NCBI GenBank assembly: GCA_016185145.1
Contig: JACPOB010000099.1
Location: 98,260 to 162,259, forward strand
Length of the DNA: 64,000 nucleotides
Source: Rhodospirillales bacterium
GTDB taxonomy: Bacteria; Pseudomonadota; Alphaproteobacteria; Reyranellales; Reyranellaceae
Direction: 5' to 3'
Below the pieces are notes generated by a model, which saw nothing but the letters and a program-made list of their open reading frames with translations, made no database searches and had not been told where the DNA came from. Made by a program: the position numbers and the translations under genes. Position 1 is the stretch's first letter. Every line of letters begins with the position of its first letter. Of this stretch, positions 7,729 through 15,849 are shown piece by piece.

Positions 7729-8694
7729 CTAGACGGGACCACGATCTGCGAGCAGGCGCAAGTAGAGCGGCCGGTCGATGTTCCCACCGCTCAGCACCAG
7801 CGCCACCCGTTTGCCGGCCATGCGGTCGCGTTCCTGCATCAGGGCGGCGAGGGCGGCAGCGCCCGCACCTTCAGTGAGCTGATGCGTGTCCTCGTAGTAG
7901 GCGCGCATGGCGGCGGCGATCTCGGCATCGCTCACCTGCACGATGCGATCGGCGCCCTTCCGGATGATGCCGAGCGCTTCGGCGTCGGGCCCGCGCACCG
8001 CCATGCCGTCGGCCATGGTGTCGGCGCTGTTGGTCGGCACGACCTTGCCGGCGGCAAACGACAGCGCGTAGGCCGGCGCCTCGGTCGACACCACGCCCAC
8101 CACCTTGGTCGAAGGACTGAGCGCGTCGCGCATGGCGATCACGCCGCAGATGCCGGAGCCGAGCCCGATCGGCACATAGACGGTGTCGAGCGCCGGCGCG
8201 CCGCGGAACAGCTCCAGCGCATAGGTCGCCACGCCGCGCACCAGGTCGCGGTGGAAGGACGGGATCATCGAGAGCCCGCGTTCGCCCGCCAGCCGCAGAG
8301 CGACATCGCGGGCGGCGTCGAAGTCGTGGCCGGCCTCGACCAGCTCTGCCCCGAAGGCGCGCATGGCCGCGTTCTTCTCCACCGAGTTGCCCTGCGGCAC
8401 GACGATGGTGGCGGCGATGCCGACCTTGGCGGCGCCGACGGCGATGCTCTGGCCGTGATTGCCTCTGGTCGCGCTGATGACGCCCTTCAGGTCGGGCTGT
8501 GTGCGCTTCAGGCGGTCCATGTAGACCAGCCCACCGCGCACCTTGAAGGCGCCGGTCGGCGTGTGGTTCTCGTGCTTCACCCAGACTTCGCAGCCGGTGC
8601 GGCGGGCGAGCAACGGCCATGCATATTGCGCCGTCGGCGGCATGGCCGCGTAGACAACTTGCGCGGCGTCTTCGACTTCGTGCAGAGACAACAT
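7729..8694 (-). CDS. PLP-dependent threonine dehydratase-like enzyme
   Basis: 321 residues of fold-type II PLP enzyme. The PLP lysine is Lys51 in PTGAFKVRGG, the substrate loop is SATRGNHGQS, the phosphate-binding glycine loop is GLGSG near 177, and LSGGN lies near the C-terminus. It lacks the C-terminal ACT domain of biosynthetic IlvA, so it resembles catabolic threonine/serine dehydratases or beta-hydroxyaspartate-type lyases. It removes ammonia from a hydroxy-amino acid to give a 2-oxo acid. It is divergent from an M20 amidohydrolase with about 59 bp between starts. Confidence 0.88.
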   Translation of the reverse strand: MLSLHEVEDAAQVVYAAMPPTAQYAWPLLARRTGCEVWVKHENHTPTGAFKVRGGLVYMDRLKRTQPDLKGVISATRGNHGQSIAVGAAKVGIAATIVVPQGNSVEKNAAMRAFGAELVEAGHDFDAARDVALRLAGERGLSMIPSFHRDLVRGVATYALELFRGAPALDTVYVPIGLGSGICGVIAMRDALSPSTKVVGVVSTEAPAYALSFAAGKVVPTNSADTMADGMAVRGPDAEALGIIRKGADRIVQVSDAEIAAAMRAYYEDTHQLTEGAGAAALAALMQERDRMAGKRVALVLSGGNIDRPLYLRLLADRGPV

Positions 8695-8753
8695 GGCGCC
8701 ACTTTGGGCTAAGATGCCCCGTCTTCCAATTGGTCTTCCAACCGGAGTGTCCG

Positions 8754-9926
8754 ATGCCCGTTCTGCCGCGTTCGCTCGAGATCCAGGGCGAGATTGCCGC
8801 CATCCGCCGCGACATCCATGCCCATCCCGAGCTCGCCTATGAGGAGACGCGGACGTCGGACATCGTCGCCGCCAAGCTCGCCGAATGGGGCCTCGAGGTG
8901 ACGCGCGGACTCGGCAAGACCGGCGTGATCGGAACCCTGCGCAAGGGCAATTCGTTGAGGTCCATCGGCCTTCGCGCCGACATGGATGCGTTGCCGATGG
9001 AAGAGGTCAACGATTTCCAGCACCGCTCGCAGAACGCCGGCCGGATGCATGCCTGCGGTCACGACGGCCACACCGCCATGCTGCTGGGCGCGGCCAAGAT
9101 GCTGAGCGAAAAGCGCGACTTCGAGGGCGCCGTGCACTTCATCTTCCAGCCGGCCGAGGAAGGCGGCGGCGGCGCGCGCGAGATGATCAAGGATGGGTTG
9201 TTCGAGAAGTTTCCGTGCGACGCGGTCTTCGCCATCCACAACAAGCCCGGCGTGCCGCTCGGCCATATCGTCACCAAGCCCGGTCCGTTGCTGGCGGCAG
9301 CCGACCGCTGGGACATCCGCATCGCCGGCAAGGGCGGCCATGCCGCCCATCCGCATCTTGCCGTCGATCCCCTGGTGGTCGGCGCCAACGTCGTGCTGGC
9401 GCTGCAGACCATCGTTGCCCGCAACATCGATCCGCTCGACGCCACCGTGGTCACGGTCGGCTTCTTCAAGGCGGGCTCGGCCTACAACGTGATCCCGGCC
9501 GACGTGCATATCGGCGGCACCACGCGCACCACGACGCCGGCCAACCGCGAGCTGGTGAAGCGCCGCATCGACGAGATCTGCCGCGGCGCCGAGCAGATGC
9601 ACGGCGTCAAGATCGAGGTCGAGCACCGGCCGGGCTATCCGCCGACCGTGAACAACGACGAGCGCGTGCGCTTCGCCCTCGACGTGGCGGCGGGCGTCTG
9701 CGGCGATCACGCCGTGAGCGACAAGGTCCGCCCCAGCATGGGCGCGGAGGACTTCTCCTACATGCTGGAGAAGGTGCCGGGCGCCATGGTGATGCTGGGC
9801 AACGGCGGCGGTCCGGAGGCCGTCAGCCTGCACAACCCGCGCTACGACTTCAACGACATGGCGATCCCGTTCGGCGTCAGCTTCTTCGTGCGTACCGTCG
9901 AGCGCTTCCTCGAGCCGCGGGCGTAA
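8754..9926 (+). CDS. M20 family amidohydrolase (hippurate hydrolase-like)
   Basis: 390 residues from the ATG giving MPVLPRSLEIQGEIAAIRRDIHAHPELAYEE; a longer frame from 8619 would overlap the divergent gene and has no family-like sequence. Di-metal M20D features are visible: MHACGHDGHTAMLLG (metal ligands), PAEEGGGGAREM with the general-base Glu, and the late segment PSMGAEDFSYMLEKVPGAMVMLG. Such enzymes cleave N-acyl amino acids, hippurate or indole-acetyl amino acids in the cytoplasm. The specificity cannot be fixed. The divergent PLP dehydratase suggests amino acid catabolism. Confidence 0.93.
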   Translation: MPVLPRSLEIQGEIAAIRRDIHAHPELAYEETRTSDIVAAKLAEWGLEVTRGLGKTGVIGTLRKGNSLRSIGLRADMDALPMEEVNDFQHRSQNAGRMHACGHDGHTAMLLGAAKMLSEKRDFEGAVHFIFQPAEEGGGGAREMIKDGLFEKFPCDAVFAIHNKPGVPLGHIVTKPGPLLAAADRWDIRIAGKGGHAAHPHLAVDPLVVGANVVLALQTIVARNIDPLDATVVTVGFFKAGSAYNVIPADVHIGGTTRTTTPANRELVKRRIDEICRGAEQMHGVKIEVEHRPGYPPTVNNDERVRFALDVAAGVCGDHAVSDKVRPSMGAEDFSYMLEKVPGAMVMLGNGGGPEAVSLHNPRYDFNDMAIPFGVSFFVRTVERFLEPRA

Positions 9927-9935
9927 CTGGCATGT

Positions 9936-10035
9936 CTGTCATCCCGAGCGTAGCGCGGACCGCGGGCCTCTGGCCCGCTCATGAGTCATGAGGCGGGCGA
10001 GACGCCCGCGGTCCGCGCTTCGCTCAGGGTGACAG
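9936..10035. repeat. Nested chimeric repeat: family A core inside family B arms
   Basis: Outer arms start ctgtcatcccgagcgtagcg and end with cgcttcgctcagggtgacag (family B), while the centre is a complete family A palindrome (gcggaccgcggg, tcatgagtcatga, cccgcggtccgc). It suggests one element inserted into or recombined with another. It separates the M20 gene from the downstream ABC exporter. Confidence 0.85.
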
Positions 10036-10045
10036 AGCGCGCTGC

Positions 10046-11806
10046 ATGGAATTCTTCCGCGTCTACGGTCGGGTCATCGGTCTGCTGCGTGCCGAGCGCA
10101 AGCTCGCGATCACCCTGGCCCTGGCCAACGTCGCGGTGGCGGCGCTGCAGTTCTACGAGCCGGTGCTGTTCGGCAGGGTCGTCGACCTTCTGAGCTCGGC
10201 GCGCGACAAGCCGGTCGATGTGCTGTGGAGCGAGGCGCGCCAACTCCTGGTCCTGTGGGCGGCAGTGGGCCTGGGCGGCATCCTGGCCAACATCGTCGTC
10301 TCGCTGCAGGCCGACCGCATGGCCCATCGCCGGCGATTGGGCGCGATGGCGACCTTCTTCGAGCACGTGCTGGTCCTGCCCTTCGCCTTCCATCACGCCC
10401 AGCATTCCGGGCGGCTGCTGAAGGTCATGCTGACGGGCGTCGACCATCTGTTCGGCATCTGGCTCTCGTTCTTCCGCGAGAATCTCGCGACCTTCGTGGC
10501 ACTCTTCATCATGCTGCCGCTCAGCCTGTTCATGAACTGGCGGTTGGGCCTGCTGCTGATCGTGCTGATCCTGTTCTTCGCCATCGCCAATGCCTGGGTG
10601 GTGGGCCGCACCGACCGCTTGCAGCAGCAGGTCGAGGACCGCCACAGCGAGCTCGCCAGCCGGGCGGGCGATGCGCTGGGCAACATCCATCTCATCCAGA
10701 GCTTCGTGCGCCTGCGCGCCGAGACCGGCGAGCTCAATCGCATCATCCGCGAGACGCTGGCGGCGCAATATCCGGTGCTGAACTGGTGGGCGCTGCTCTC
10801 GGTGCTGACCCGCGCCGCGTCGACGATCACGGTCATCCTGATCTTCGTGCTGGGCACCTGGCTCTACACGCGGGGCGAGGCGAGCGTCGGCGAGATCGTG
10901 AGCTTCATGGGCTTCGCCACCCTGCTGATCAGCCGCATGGACCAGGCTTCGGGCTTCGTCAGCCGCATCTTCTTCCAGATGCCGGCGCTGGCCGACTTCT
11001 TCCGCGTGCTCGATTCGCAGTCGACCGTACCCGACAACCCGCACGGCAGGGACATCGGCCGCGCCCGGGGCGACGTCGAGTTCGACGACATCAACTTCTC
11101 CTACGACGGCAAGCGGCCGGCGCTGGTGCATTTCTCGCTGAAAGTGCCGGCAGGCACCACCGTCGCCTTCGTCGGCCCCACCGGCGCGGGCAAGAGCACG
11201 GCCTTGTCGCTGCTGCATCGCATGTGGGACGCCCAGTCCGGCGTCATCCGCATCGACGGCATCGACCACCGCGACATCAAGCTGGAATCGCTGCGCCGCA
11301 ACATCGGCGTGGTGTTCCAGGACAGCACGATGTTCTACCGCACGATCGCCGACAATTTGCGCATCGGCAAACCGGACGCCACCCAGGCCGAGCTCGAGGA
11401 GGCGGCGAAGCTCGCCGAGGCGCACGATTTCATCATGCGCCAGCCTGATGGCTACGACACCATGGTGGGCGAGCGCGGGACGACGCTGTCGGGCGGCGAG
11501 CGCCAGCGGCTGGCCATCGCCCGCGCCTTGCTCAAGAACCCGCCGATCCTGATCCTCGACGAGGCGACCAGCGCGCTCGATTCGGTGACTGAGGCGCGCA
11601 TCCAGAAGGCGCTCAAGACGCTGATGGCGGGCCGCACCACCTTCATCATCGCCCATCGCCTCTCGACCATCCGCGACGCCGACCTGGTCGTGGTGTTCGA
11701 GCATGGCCGCGTGGTCGAGCAGGGCAGCTACCGGGAGCTGATCGGTCGGGGCGGCGCCTTCGCCCGCCTCGTGGCGACCCAGCAGGCCGGCATCGAGGCC
11801 ACCTGA
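10046..11806 (+). CDS. ABC exporter, NdvA/ChvA-like (cyclic beta-glucan export)
   Basis: 586 residues, a half-transporter with an N-terminal transmembrane domain (about 15-310) fused to an ATPase. Walker A GPTGAGKST is at about 377-385, the signature LSGGERQR at about 481-488, Walker B LILDEATSALD just after, and the switch His in IIAHRLSTI. The opening (MEFFRVYGRVIGLLRAER, FYEPVLFGRVVDLL) and the length closely resemble NdvA, which exports cyclic beta-1,2-glucan to the periplasm. The glucan synthase ndvB is not in the window, so the substrate remains inferred. A hairpin with a T-run follows the stop. Confidence 0.85.
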   Translation: MEFFRVYGRVIGLLRAERKLAITLALANVAVAALQFYEPVLFGRVVDLLSSARDKPVDVLWSEARQLLVLWAAVGLGGILANIVVSLQADRMAHRRRLGAMATFFEHVLVLPFAFHHAQHSGRLLKVMLTGVDHLFGIWLSFFRENLATFVALFIMLPLSLFMNWRLGLLLIVLILFFAIANAWVVGRTDRLQQQVEDRHSELASRAGDALGNIHLIQSFVRLRAETGELNRIIRETLAAQYPVLNWWALLSVLTRAASTITVILIFVLGTWLYTRGEASVGEIVSFMGFATLLISRMDQASGFVSRIFFQMPALADFFRVLDSQSTVPDNPHGRDIGRARGDVEFDDINFSYDGKRPALVHFSLKVPAGTTVAFVGPTGAGKSTALSLLHRMWDAQSGVIRIDGIDHRDIKLESLRRNIGVVFQDSTMFYRTIADNLRIGKPDATQAELEEAAKLAEAHDFIMRQPDGYDTMVGERGTTLSGGERQRLAIARALLKNPPILILDEATSALDSVTEARIQKALKTLMAGRTTFIIAHRLSTIRDADLVVVFEHGRVVEQGSYRELIGRGGAFARLVATQQAGIEAT

Positions 11807-11826
11807 GGCGGGTCAATCCGCCTTTT
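11806..11826 (+). terminator. Rho-independent terminator after the NdvA-like gene
   Basis: The stem aggcgg/ccgcct with a 6-nt loop (gtcaat) is followed by TTT, starting at the last base of the stop codon. It is short but has the classical stem plus T-run layout, separating this gene from the GST gene. Confidence 0.6.
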
Positions 11827-11858
11827 GCATCCGTGGTCCATACAAGTAATGATCGGAC

Positions 11859-12650
11859 ATGGCGGAACCCAAGCCGCGCCTTTATCACGCGCTGTCCTCC
11901 TACTATTCGATGATCGCGCGCCTCGCGCTCATCGAAGGCGGGATCGCCTACGAGCCGGTCGTGGTCGATATTCACCTCAGGATGGTCCAGCAGCGGCCGG
12001 ACTATGTGCGGCTCAATCCCAACATGACCGTGCCGACGTTGGTGCTGCCGGACCGCGTTCTCGACCAGAGCCGGGACATCGCCGAGTATGCGCTGGGCGT
12101 CAGCGAAGCGACCATCGATGGCGACACGAAGGCCTGGCTCGACCTTCATTACGGCTATCCGATCGAGGAACTGACTTTCGGCGGGCTTCTGGCCCGCAAT
12201 CCCCTGGCCCGGATCATGATTCCCAGGCGGCTCGAGTCCATCCATCGCCGCCTCCTCGAGCGTGCCGCTCAGACCCCCGACCTTGCCAAGATCTATGAGG
12301 AGCGCGCCGCGGTCTTTGCCGAGCGCGTCCGCGCCTTCGATCCTGCCGCTGTCGTGCAGCTGGCACAGAAGCGTCGCGCCGAGGCGATCGGTTTCATGGA
12401 TCGGCTGGAGCAGGCGCTTCACGATGGTCGCGGCGTGATCGTGCCGCCTGCCTATGGCGCCGCCGACGTGGTCTGGACGGTGTTCCTCGCCCGCATGGAA
12501 TTTGTCGGCCTGGGCGCCGAGCTCCAGAAACGGCCGGCGCTTGGCCGCTACTGGCGTGCCATGCAGGCCCGCCCGAGCTTCGTCCCGGCAGACATCTGGA
12601 CGAAAGTGCACGTCTTTCGCCTGATCGGAGGGATGCTGGGCATCGGCTAA
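11859..12650 (+). CDS. Glutathione S-transferase family protein
   Basis: 263 residues. The N-terminal thioredoxin-like domain (about 6-80) shows LYHALSSYYSMIARLALIEGGIAYEPVVVDI, the cis-Pro segment MTVPTLVLPD, and a QSRDIAEY stretch where GSTs have E-S-x-x-I (glutathione gamma-glutamyl site). The helical C-terminal domain follows (about 95-255). The SSYYS motif at the start is where Ser/Tyr-type GSTs carry the thiol-activating residue. There is an enlarged insertion in the helical domain. The role is unknown; it stands alone between a terminator and an ABC operon. Confidence 0.85.
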   Translation: MAEPKPRLYHALSSYYSMIARLALIEGGIAYEPVVVDIHLRMVQQRPDYVRLNPNMTVPTLVLPDRVLDQSRDIAEYALGVSEATIDGDTKAWLDLHYGYPIEELTFGGLLARNPLARIMIPRRLESIHRRLLERAAQTPDLAKIYEERAAVFAERVRAFDPAAVVQLAQKRRAEAIGFMDRLEQALHDGRGVIVPPAYGAADVVWTVFLARMEFVGLGAELQKRPALGRYWRAMQARPSFVPADIWTKVHVFRLIGGMLGIG

Positions 12651-12664
12651 GCCAGGGTACCGGC

Positions 12665-12680
12665 TGGCATAGAATCTGCC
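12665..12680 (+). promoter_or_regulatory. Possible sigma-54 (-24/-12) promoter, weak match
   Basis: TGGCATAGAATCTGCC has GG and GC spaced 12 bases apart as in -24/-12 promoters, but differs from the TGGCACG-N4-TTGC consensus at three positions. It lies about 70 bp upstream of the NitT/TauT-type binding protein. A GGCGGAC/GTCCGCC hairpin follows at 12693-12713. Confidence 0.3.
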
Positions 12681-12751
12681 TGATATCCCCTTGGCGGACG
12701 TGTTTTGTCCGCCTAAGAGTCGCCGGACGGGGAAGCAGAGGGGCAGAAGAC

Positions 12752-13762
12752 ATGAGCAAATTCGCCAAATGGCTGGGCGGCGCGGTCGCCGCGCTGGCGC
12801 TGGGCAGCATGCCCGCCAATGCGCAGACGCCGATCAAGTTCACCCTGGACTGGGTTTTCCAGGGGCCGACCTCGCCGTTCCTGGTGGCGCTGGAGAAGGG
12901 CTACTACAAGGCCGAAGGCCTCGACGTCACGATGGATCCGGGCCAGGGCTCGGCCGGCGCCGTGCAGCGCGTCGCCACCGGCGCCTACCAGATCGGCTTC
13001 GCCGACGTGAACTCGACCATCGAATACAACGCCAAGAACCCGGGCAAGGAAGTGCTCTGCGTGTTCATGGCCTACGACTTCGCGCCGTTCGGCGTCTATG
13101 CCCTGAAGAAGAGCGGCATCAAGGCGCCCAAGGACCTCGAAGGTAAGAAGCTCGGCGCGCCGGTGTTCGACGCGAGCTTCCGGCTGTTCCCGGCCTTCGC
13201 CAAGCTGAACGGCATCACCAAGTGGGAGCACGTCAACCTGACCCCGCAGCTGCGCGAGCAGAGCCTGGTGCAAGGCTCCGTCGACTTCATCTCGGGGCAC
13301 TATTTCTCGTCGATGCTCGACCTCAAGGCGCGCGGGGTGAAGTTCGACGACATCGTCGCCATGCGCTACGTCGACTTCGGCATGGACGTCTACGGCAACG
13401 GCATCGTGGTCTCGCCGGAGATCGCGGGCAACGAGAAGGCCGTGAAGGGCTTCATCAACGCCACGCTCAAGGGCTGGCGGGACGTCATCGCCGACAACAA
13501 GCTCGGCATCGCCGCCGCCAAGAAGCGCGATCCCCTGATCGACGAGGCGCTGGAGCTGGAGCGCCTGCAGATCTCGTTGCAGACCAATATCCTGACGCCT
13601 TACGTGAAGGCCAACGGCATGGGCGACGTCCAGCCCGAGCGTTTCGCCAAGTCGGTCAAGCTGGTGTCGGAGGCCTTCGGCCTGCCGGCCGCGCCGCCGG
13701 TCGACAAGGTCTTCACCAACAAGTACCTGCCGCCCAAGGCGGACCGCATGGTCGTGAAGTGA
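12752..13762 (+). CDS. ABC transporter substrate-binding protein (NitT/TauT, NMT1/THI5-like)
   Basis: 336 residues with a Sec signal (AKWLGGAVAALALGSMPANAQ, cleavage near residue 25), then the family opening PIKFTLDWVFQGPTSPFLVALEKGYYKAEGLDV and GSAGAVQRVATGAYQIGFADV. This fold binds riboflavin- or pyrimidine-like molecules, sulfonates, nitrate or aromatic acids. The DWxxxGPxxP opening is typical of the pyrimidine-precursor/THI5-like branch, but I cannot fix the ligand. It is followed by its ATPase and permease, with a repeat inserted in between. Confidence 0.93.
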   Translation: MSKFAKWLGGAVAALALGSMPANAQTPIKFTLDWVFQGPTSPFLVALEKGYYKAEGLDVTMDPGQGSAGAVQRVATGAYQIGFADVNSTIEYNAKNPGKEVLCVFMAYDFAPFGVYALKKSGIKAPKDLEGKKLGAPVFDASFRLFPAFAKLNGITKWEHVNLTPQLREQSLVQGSVDFISGHYFSSMLDLKARGVKFDDIVAMRYVDFGMDVYGNGIVVSPEIAGNEKAVKGFINATLKGWRDVIADNKLGIAAAKKRDPLIDEALELERLQISLQTNILTPYVKANGMGDVQPERFAKSVKLVSEAFGLPAAPPVDKVFTNKYLPPKADRMVVK

Positions 13763-13776
13763 GGCTTCAAGGCACC

Positions 13777-13894
13777 GTCATCCCGACCGGAGCCGAGCGT
13801 AGCGAGGCGTAGTGGAGGGACCTTTTCTGCTGCCGCATCGACAAAACAGGTCCCTCGACTACGCCGCCCTTCGGGCGGCTTCGCTCGGGATGAC
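13777..13894. repeat. Family B palindromic repeat inside an ABC operon
   Basis: Begins gtcatcccgaccggagccga and ends cttcgctcgggatgac, with an inner gagggacc/ggtccctc pair. It sits between the binding-protein gene and the ATPase gene and ends 10 bp before the ATPase start. It could attenuate transcription so that more binding protein is made than membrane parts. Confidence 0.8.
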
Positions 13895-13903
13895 GGGCTG
13901 TTG

Positions 13904-14686
13904 ATGGCCTTCGTCGATCTCAAAGGCGTCAGTCTCACCTATCGCCTGGGCAAGGAAACGACGCTCGCCCTTGCCGATGCCACGCTCGGCATCGACAAGG
14001 GCGAGTTCATTGCCGTGGTCGGGCCGTCGGGCTGCGGCAAGTCCACCATCATGAAGCTGGTCACCGGCCTCCTGCCCGCCTCGTCTGGCGAGGTGCGGGT
14101 GGCGGGCGAGAAGGTCACCGGGCCGATCAAGGGCGTCGGCATGGCCTTCCAGAACCCGACGCTGATGCCCTGGCGCACCACCATGGACAACATCCTGCTG
14201 CCCATGGAAGTGGTCGAGCCGCACAAGCGCCGCTTCCGCAAGCACCGCGCCGAGTACGAAGAACGGGCGATGAAGCTCCTGAACACGGTGGGCCTCGCCG
14301 ACTTCGCGCGCCGCTATCCCTGGCAGCTGTCGGGCGGCATGCAGCAGCGCTCCAACCTCTGCCGCGCCCTGATCCACGAGCCCGAGCTCCTGATGCTCGA
14401 CGAGCCGTTCGGCGCGCTGGACGCCTTCACCCGCGAGGAGCTGTGGGGCGTCATGCAGGCGCTGTGGCTGGAAAAGCGCTTCACCGGCGTGCTGGTGACG
14501 CACGACCTGCGCGAGGCGGTCTATCTCGCCGACACCGTCTACGTCATGAGCAAGCGGCCGGGCCGCATCGTGCTCACCCGCAGGATCGACATCCCGCGGC
14601 CGCGCTCGCTCGCCACGACCTTCGAGCCGCACTTCGTGGATCTCGTGCACGAGCTGCGCGACCGCATCTCGCAGGAGCACGCATGA
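13904..14686 (+). CDS. ABC transporter ATP-binding protein (NitT/TauT type)
   Basis: 260 residues from ATG (a TTG directly before it is also in frame). Walker A GPSGCGKST at about 44-52, the Q-loop FQNPTLMPWRT, the signature LSGGMQQR, Walker B LLMLDEPFGALD and the switch region VLVTHDLREAVYLAD are all intact. LMPWRT after the Q-loop is typical of SsuB/TauB-like subunits. It powers uptake by the adjacent permease. The start follows a repeat element closely with no clear Shine-Dalgarno. The stop overlaps the permease start (ATGA). Confidence 0.93.
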   Translation: MAFVDLKGVSLTYRLGKETTLALADATLGIDKGEFIAVVGPSGCGKSTIMKLVTGLLPASSGEVRVAGEKVTGPIKGVGMAFQNPTLMPWRTTMDNILLPMEVVEPHKRRFRKHRAEYEERAMKLLNTVGLADFARRYPWQLSGGMQQRSNLCRALIHEPELLMLDEPFGALDAFTREELWGVMQALWLEKRFTGVLVTHDLREAVYLADTVYVMSKRPGRIVLTRRIDIPRPRSLATTFEPHFVDLVHELRDRISQEHA

Positions 14687-15459
14687 CTGACGTCCGGCGC
14701 GAGGCCCTGCGGATCGCCATGCCGTGGCTGGCGACGGCCATCTTGCTGATCGTCTGGGAAGTGGCCTGCATCGTCTTCGACATTCCCGAGATCCTGCTGC
14801 CCAAGCCGACCAAGATCTTCTCGGTGTTCGTGGCCCGCTTCGACATCCTGATGGCCTATTGCTGGGACACGCTGTGGACGACGGTCGTGGGCTTCCTGCT
14901 GGCGATCGCGGGCGGCCTGCTGCTCGGCCTGGCGATCGGCGCCTCGCCGTTCATCTATTCCGGACTCTATCCGCTGCTGATCGCCTTCAACGCCATCCCC
15001 AAGGTGGCGCTGGTGCCGATCCTGATGATCTGGGTGGGCGTGGGCGCACTGCCGGCGGTCATCACCGCCTTCGTCATCAGCTTCTTCCCCATCGTCGTGA
15101 ACGTCGCCACGGGCCTCGCCACCATCGAGCCCGAGATGCGCGACGTGCTCAGAAGCCTCGGCGCCACGCGCACCGAGATCCTCACCAAGGTCGGCATCCC
15201 GCGCGCCATGCCCTATCTCTTCGCGAGCCTGAAGGTGGCGATCACCTTGGCCTTCATCGGCTCGGTGATCTCGGAGACTGTCGGCGGCAACAACGGCATC
15301 GGTTTCCTGATGCTGTCGGCCGGCGCGCGCAACGATGCGCCGACGACCTTCGCCGGCCTGTTCGCCATCGCCATCATGGGCGTGCTGATGTACGCGATCT
15401 GCGCCCTGGTCGAGAAGCGCATGACGCGCTGGGCGTTCAGGGGCGAGATCGTGGGCTGA
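14683..15459 (+). CDS. ABC transporter permease (NitT/TauT type)
   Basis: 258 residues from the ATG overlapping the ATPase stop. About six transmembrane helices, with the EAA coupling motif MRDVLRSLGATRTEILTKVGIPRAMPYLFASLKV near residues 150-185. The motif GGNNGIGFLM after it is typical of SsuC/TauC-like permeases. It completes a three-gene importer. A strong hairpin follows 1 bp after the stop. Confidence 0.93.
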   Translation: MTDVRREALRIAMPWLATAILLIVWEVACIVFDIPEILLPKPTKIFSVFVARFDILMAYCWDTLWTTVVGFLLAIAGGLLLGLAIGASPFIYSGLYPLLIAFNAIPKVALVPILMIWVGVGALPAVITAFVISFFPIVVNVATGLATIEPEMRDVLRSLGATRTEILTKVGIPRAMPYLFASLKVAITLAFIGSVISETVGGNNGIGFLMLSAGARNDAPTTFAGLFAIAIMGVLMYAICALVEKRMTRWAFRGEIVG

Positions 15460-15460
15460 T

Positions 15461-15493
15461 GAGCGGAGACCCTGCGGGTCAGGGTCTCCGCTC
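15461..15493. terminator. Bidirectional terminator-like hairpin between convergent genes
   Basis: Perfect 13-bp arms GAGCGGAGACCCT and AGGGTCTCCGCTC with a 7-nt loop lie between the ABC permease stop and the convergent small gene stop. There is no long T-run, so it may rely on stem stability or act as an mRNA end stabiliser. Confidence 0.6.
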
Positions 15494-15505
15494 GAAAGCA
15501 GAAAG

Positions 15506-15706
15506 TTACCGCTGCTGGCAGTACGAGGCCGGCAGGTTCTGCTGAGCCATGGCCCTCACGCAGTCCTCATAGCTCGCGTAGGTCTGGTAGCCGGTCGTCT
15601 GGACCTGCGCGGTATTCTGATGGCGCACGTCGGCGGCCGGGTCGATCGCCGTCGCACCGAGAGTGAGCGCGCCGGCACCAATGGCAATAAGAAAGAACAG
15701 CGGCAT
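15506..15706 (-). CDS. Small secreted or membrane-anchored hypothetical protein
   Basis: 66 residues, not recognised. The start is chosen from a strong Shine-Dalgarno (AAGGAGGA) 6 bases before the ATG; longer in-frame versions are Arg-rich non-coding sequence. It has an N-terminal hydrophobic segment (MPLFFLIAIGAGALTLGATA) that may be a signal peptide, then a polar domain with TTGYQTYASYEDCVRAMAQQNLPASYCQQR. Two cysteines in the last 20 residues could form a disulfide. Similar tiny Cys-containing exported proteins are common in this group of bacteria but have no function known to me. Confidence 0.7.
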   Translation of the reverse strand: MPLFFLIAIGAGALTLGATAIDPAADVRHQNTAQVQTTGYQTYASYEDCVRAMAQQNLPASYCQQR

Positions 15707-15823
15707 GTGATCCTCCTTTCCACTGTGCCGCAAATCAACGCCGGTAGCTGATGGGGGTGCCTGCGGCAACGTGTGGCAAAGCTGGGATTGCGACGTCACG
15801 ACCGCGCAACCGCGGCGGCCGAC

Positions 15824-15848
15824 AGGCGTTGCGCGCGGTCCGGAAGAG
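15824..15848. repeat. Partial family A repeat arm
   Basis: The stretch ends with gcgcgcggtccggaaga, the right arm of family A, next to the stop of the LLM gene. No matching left arm is present, so it is a remnant. Confidence 0.5.
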
Positions 15849-15849
15849 T

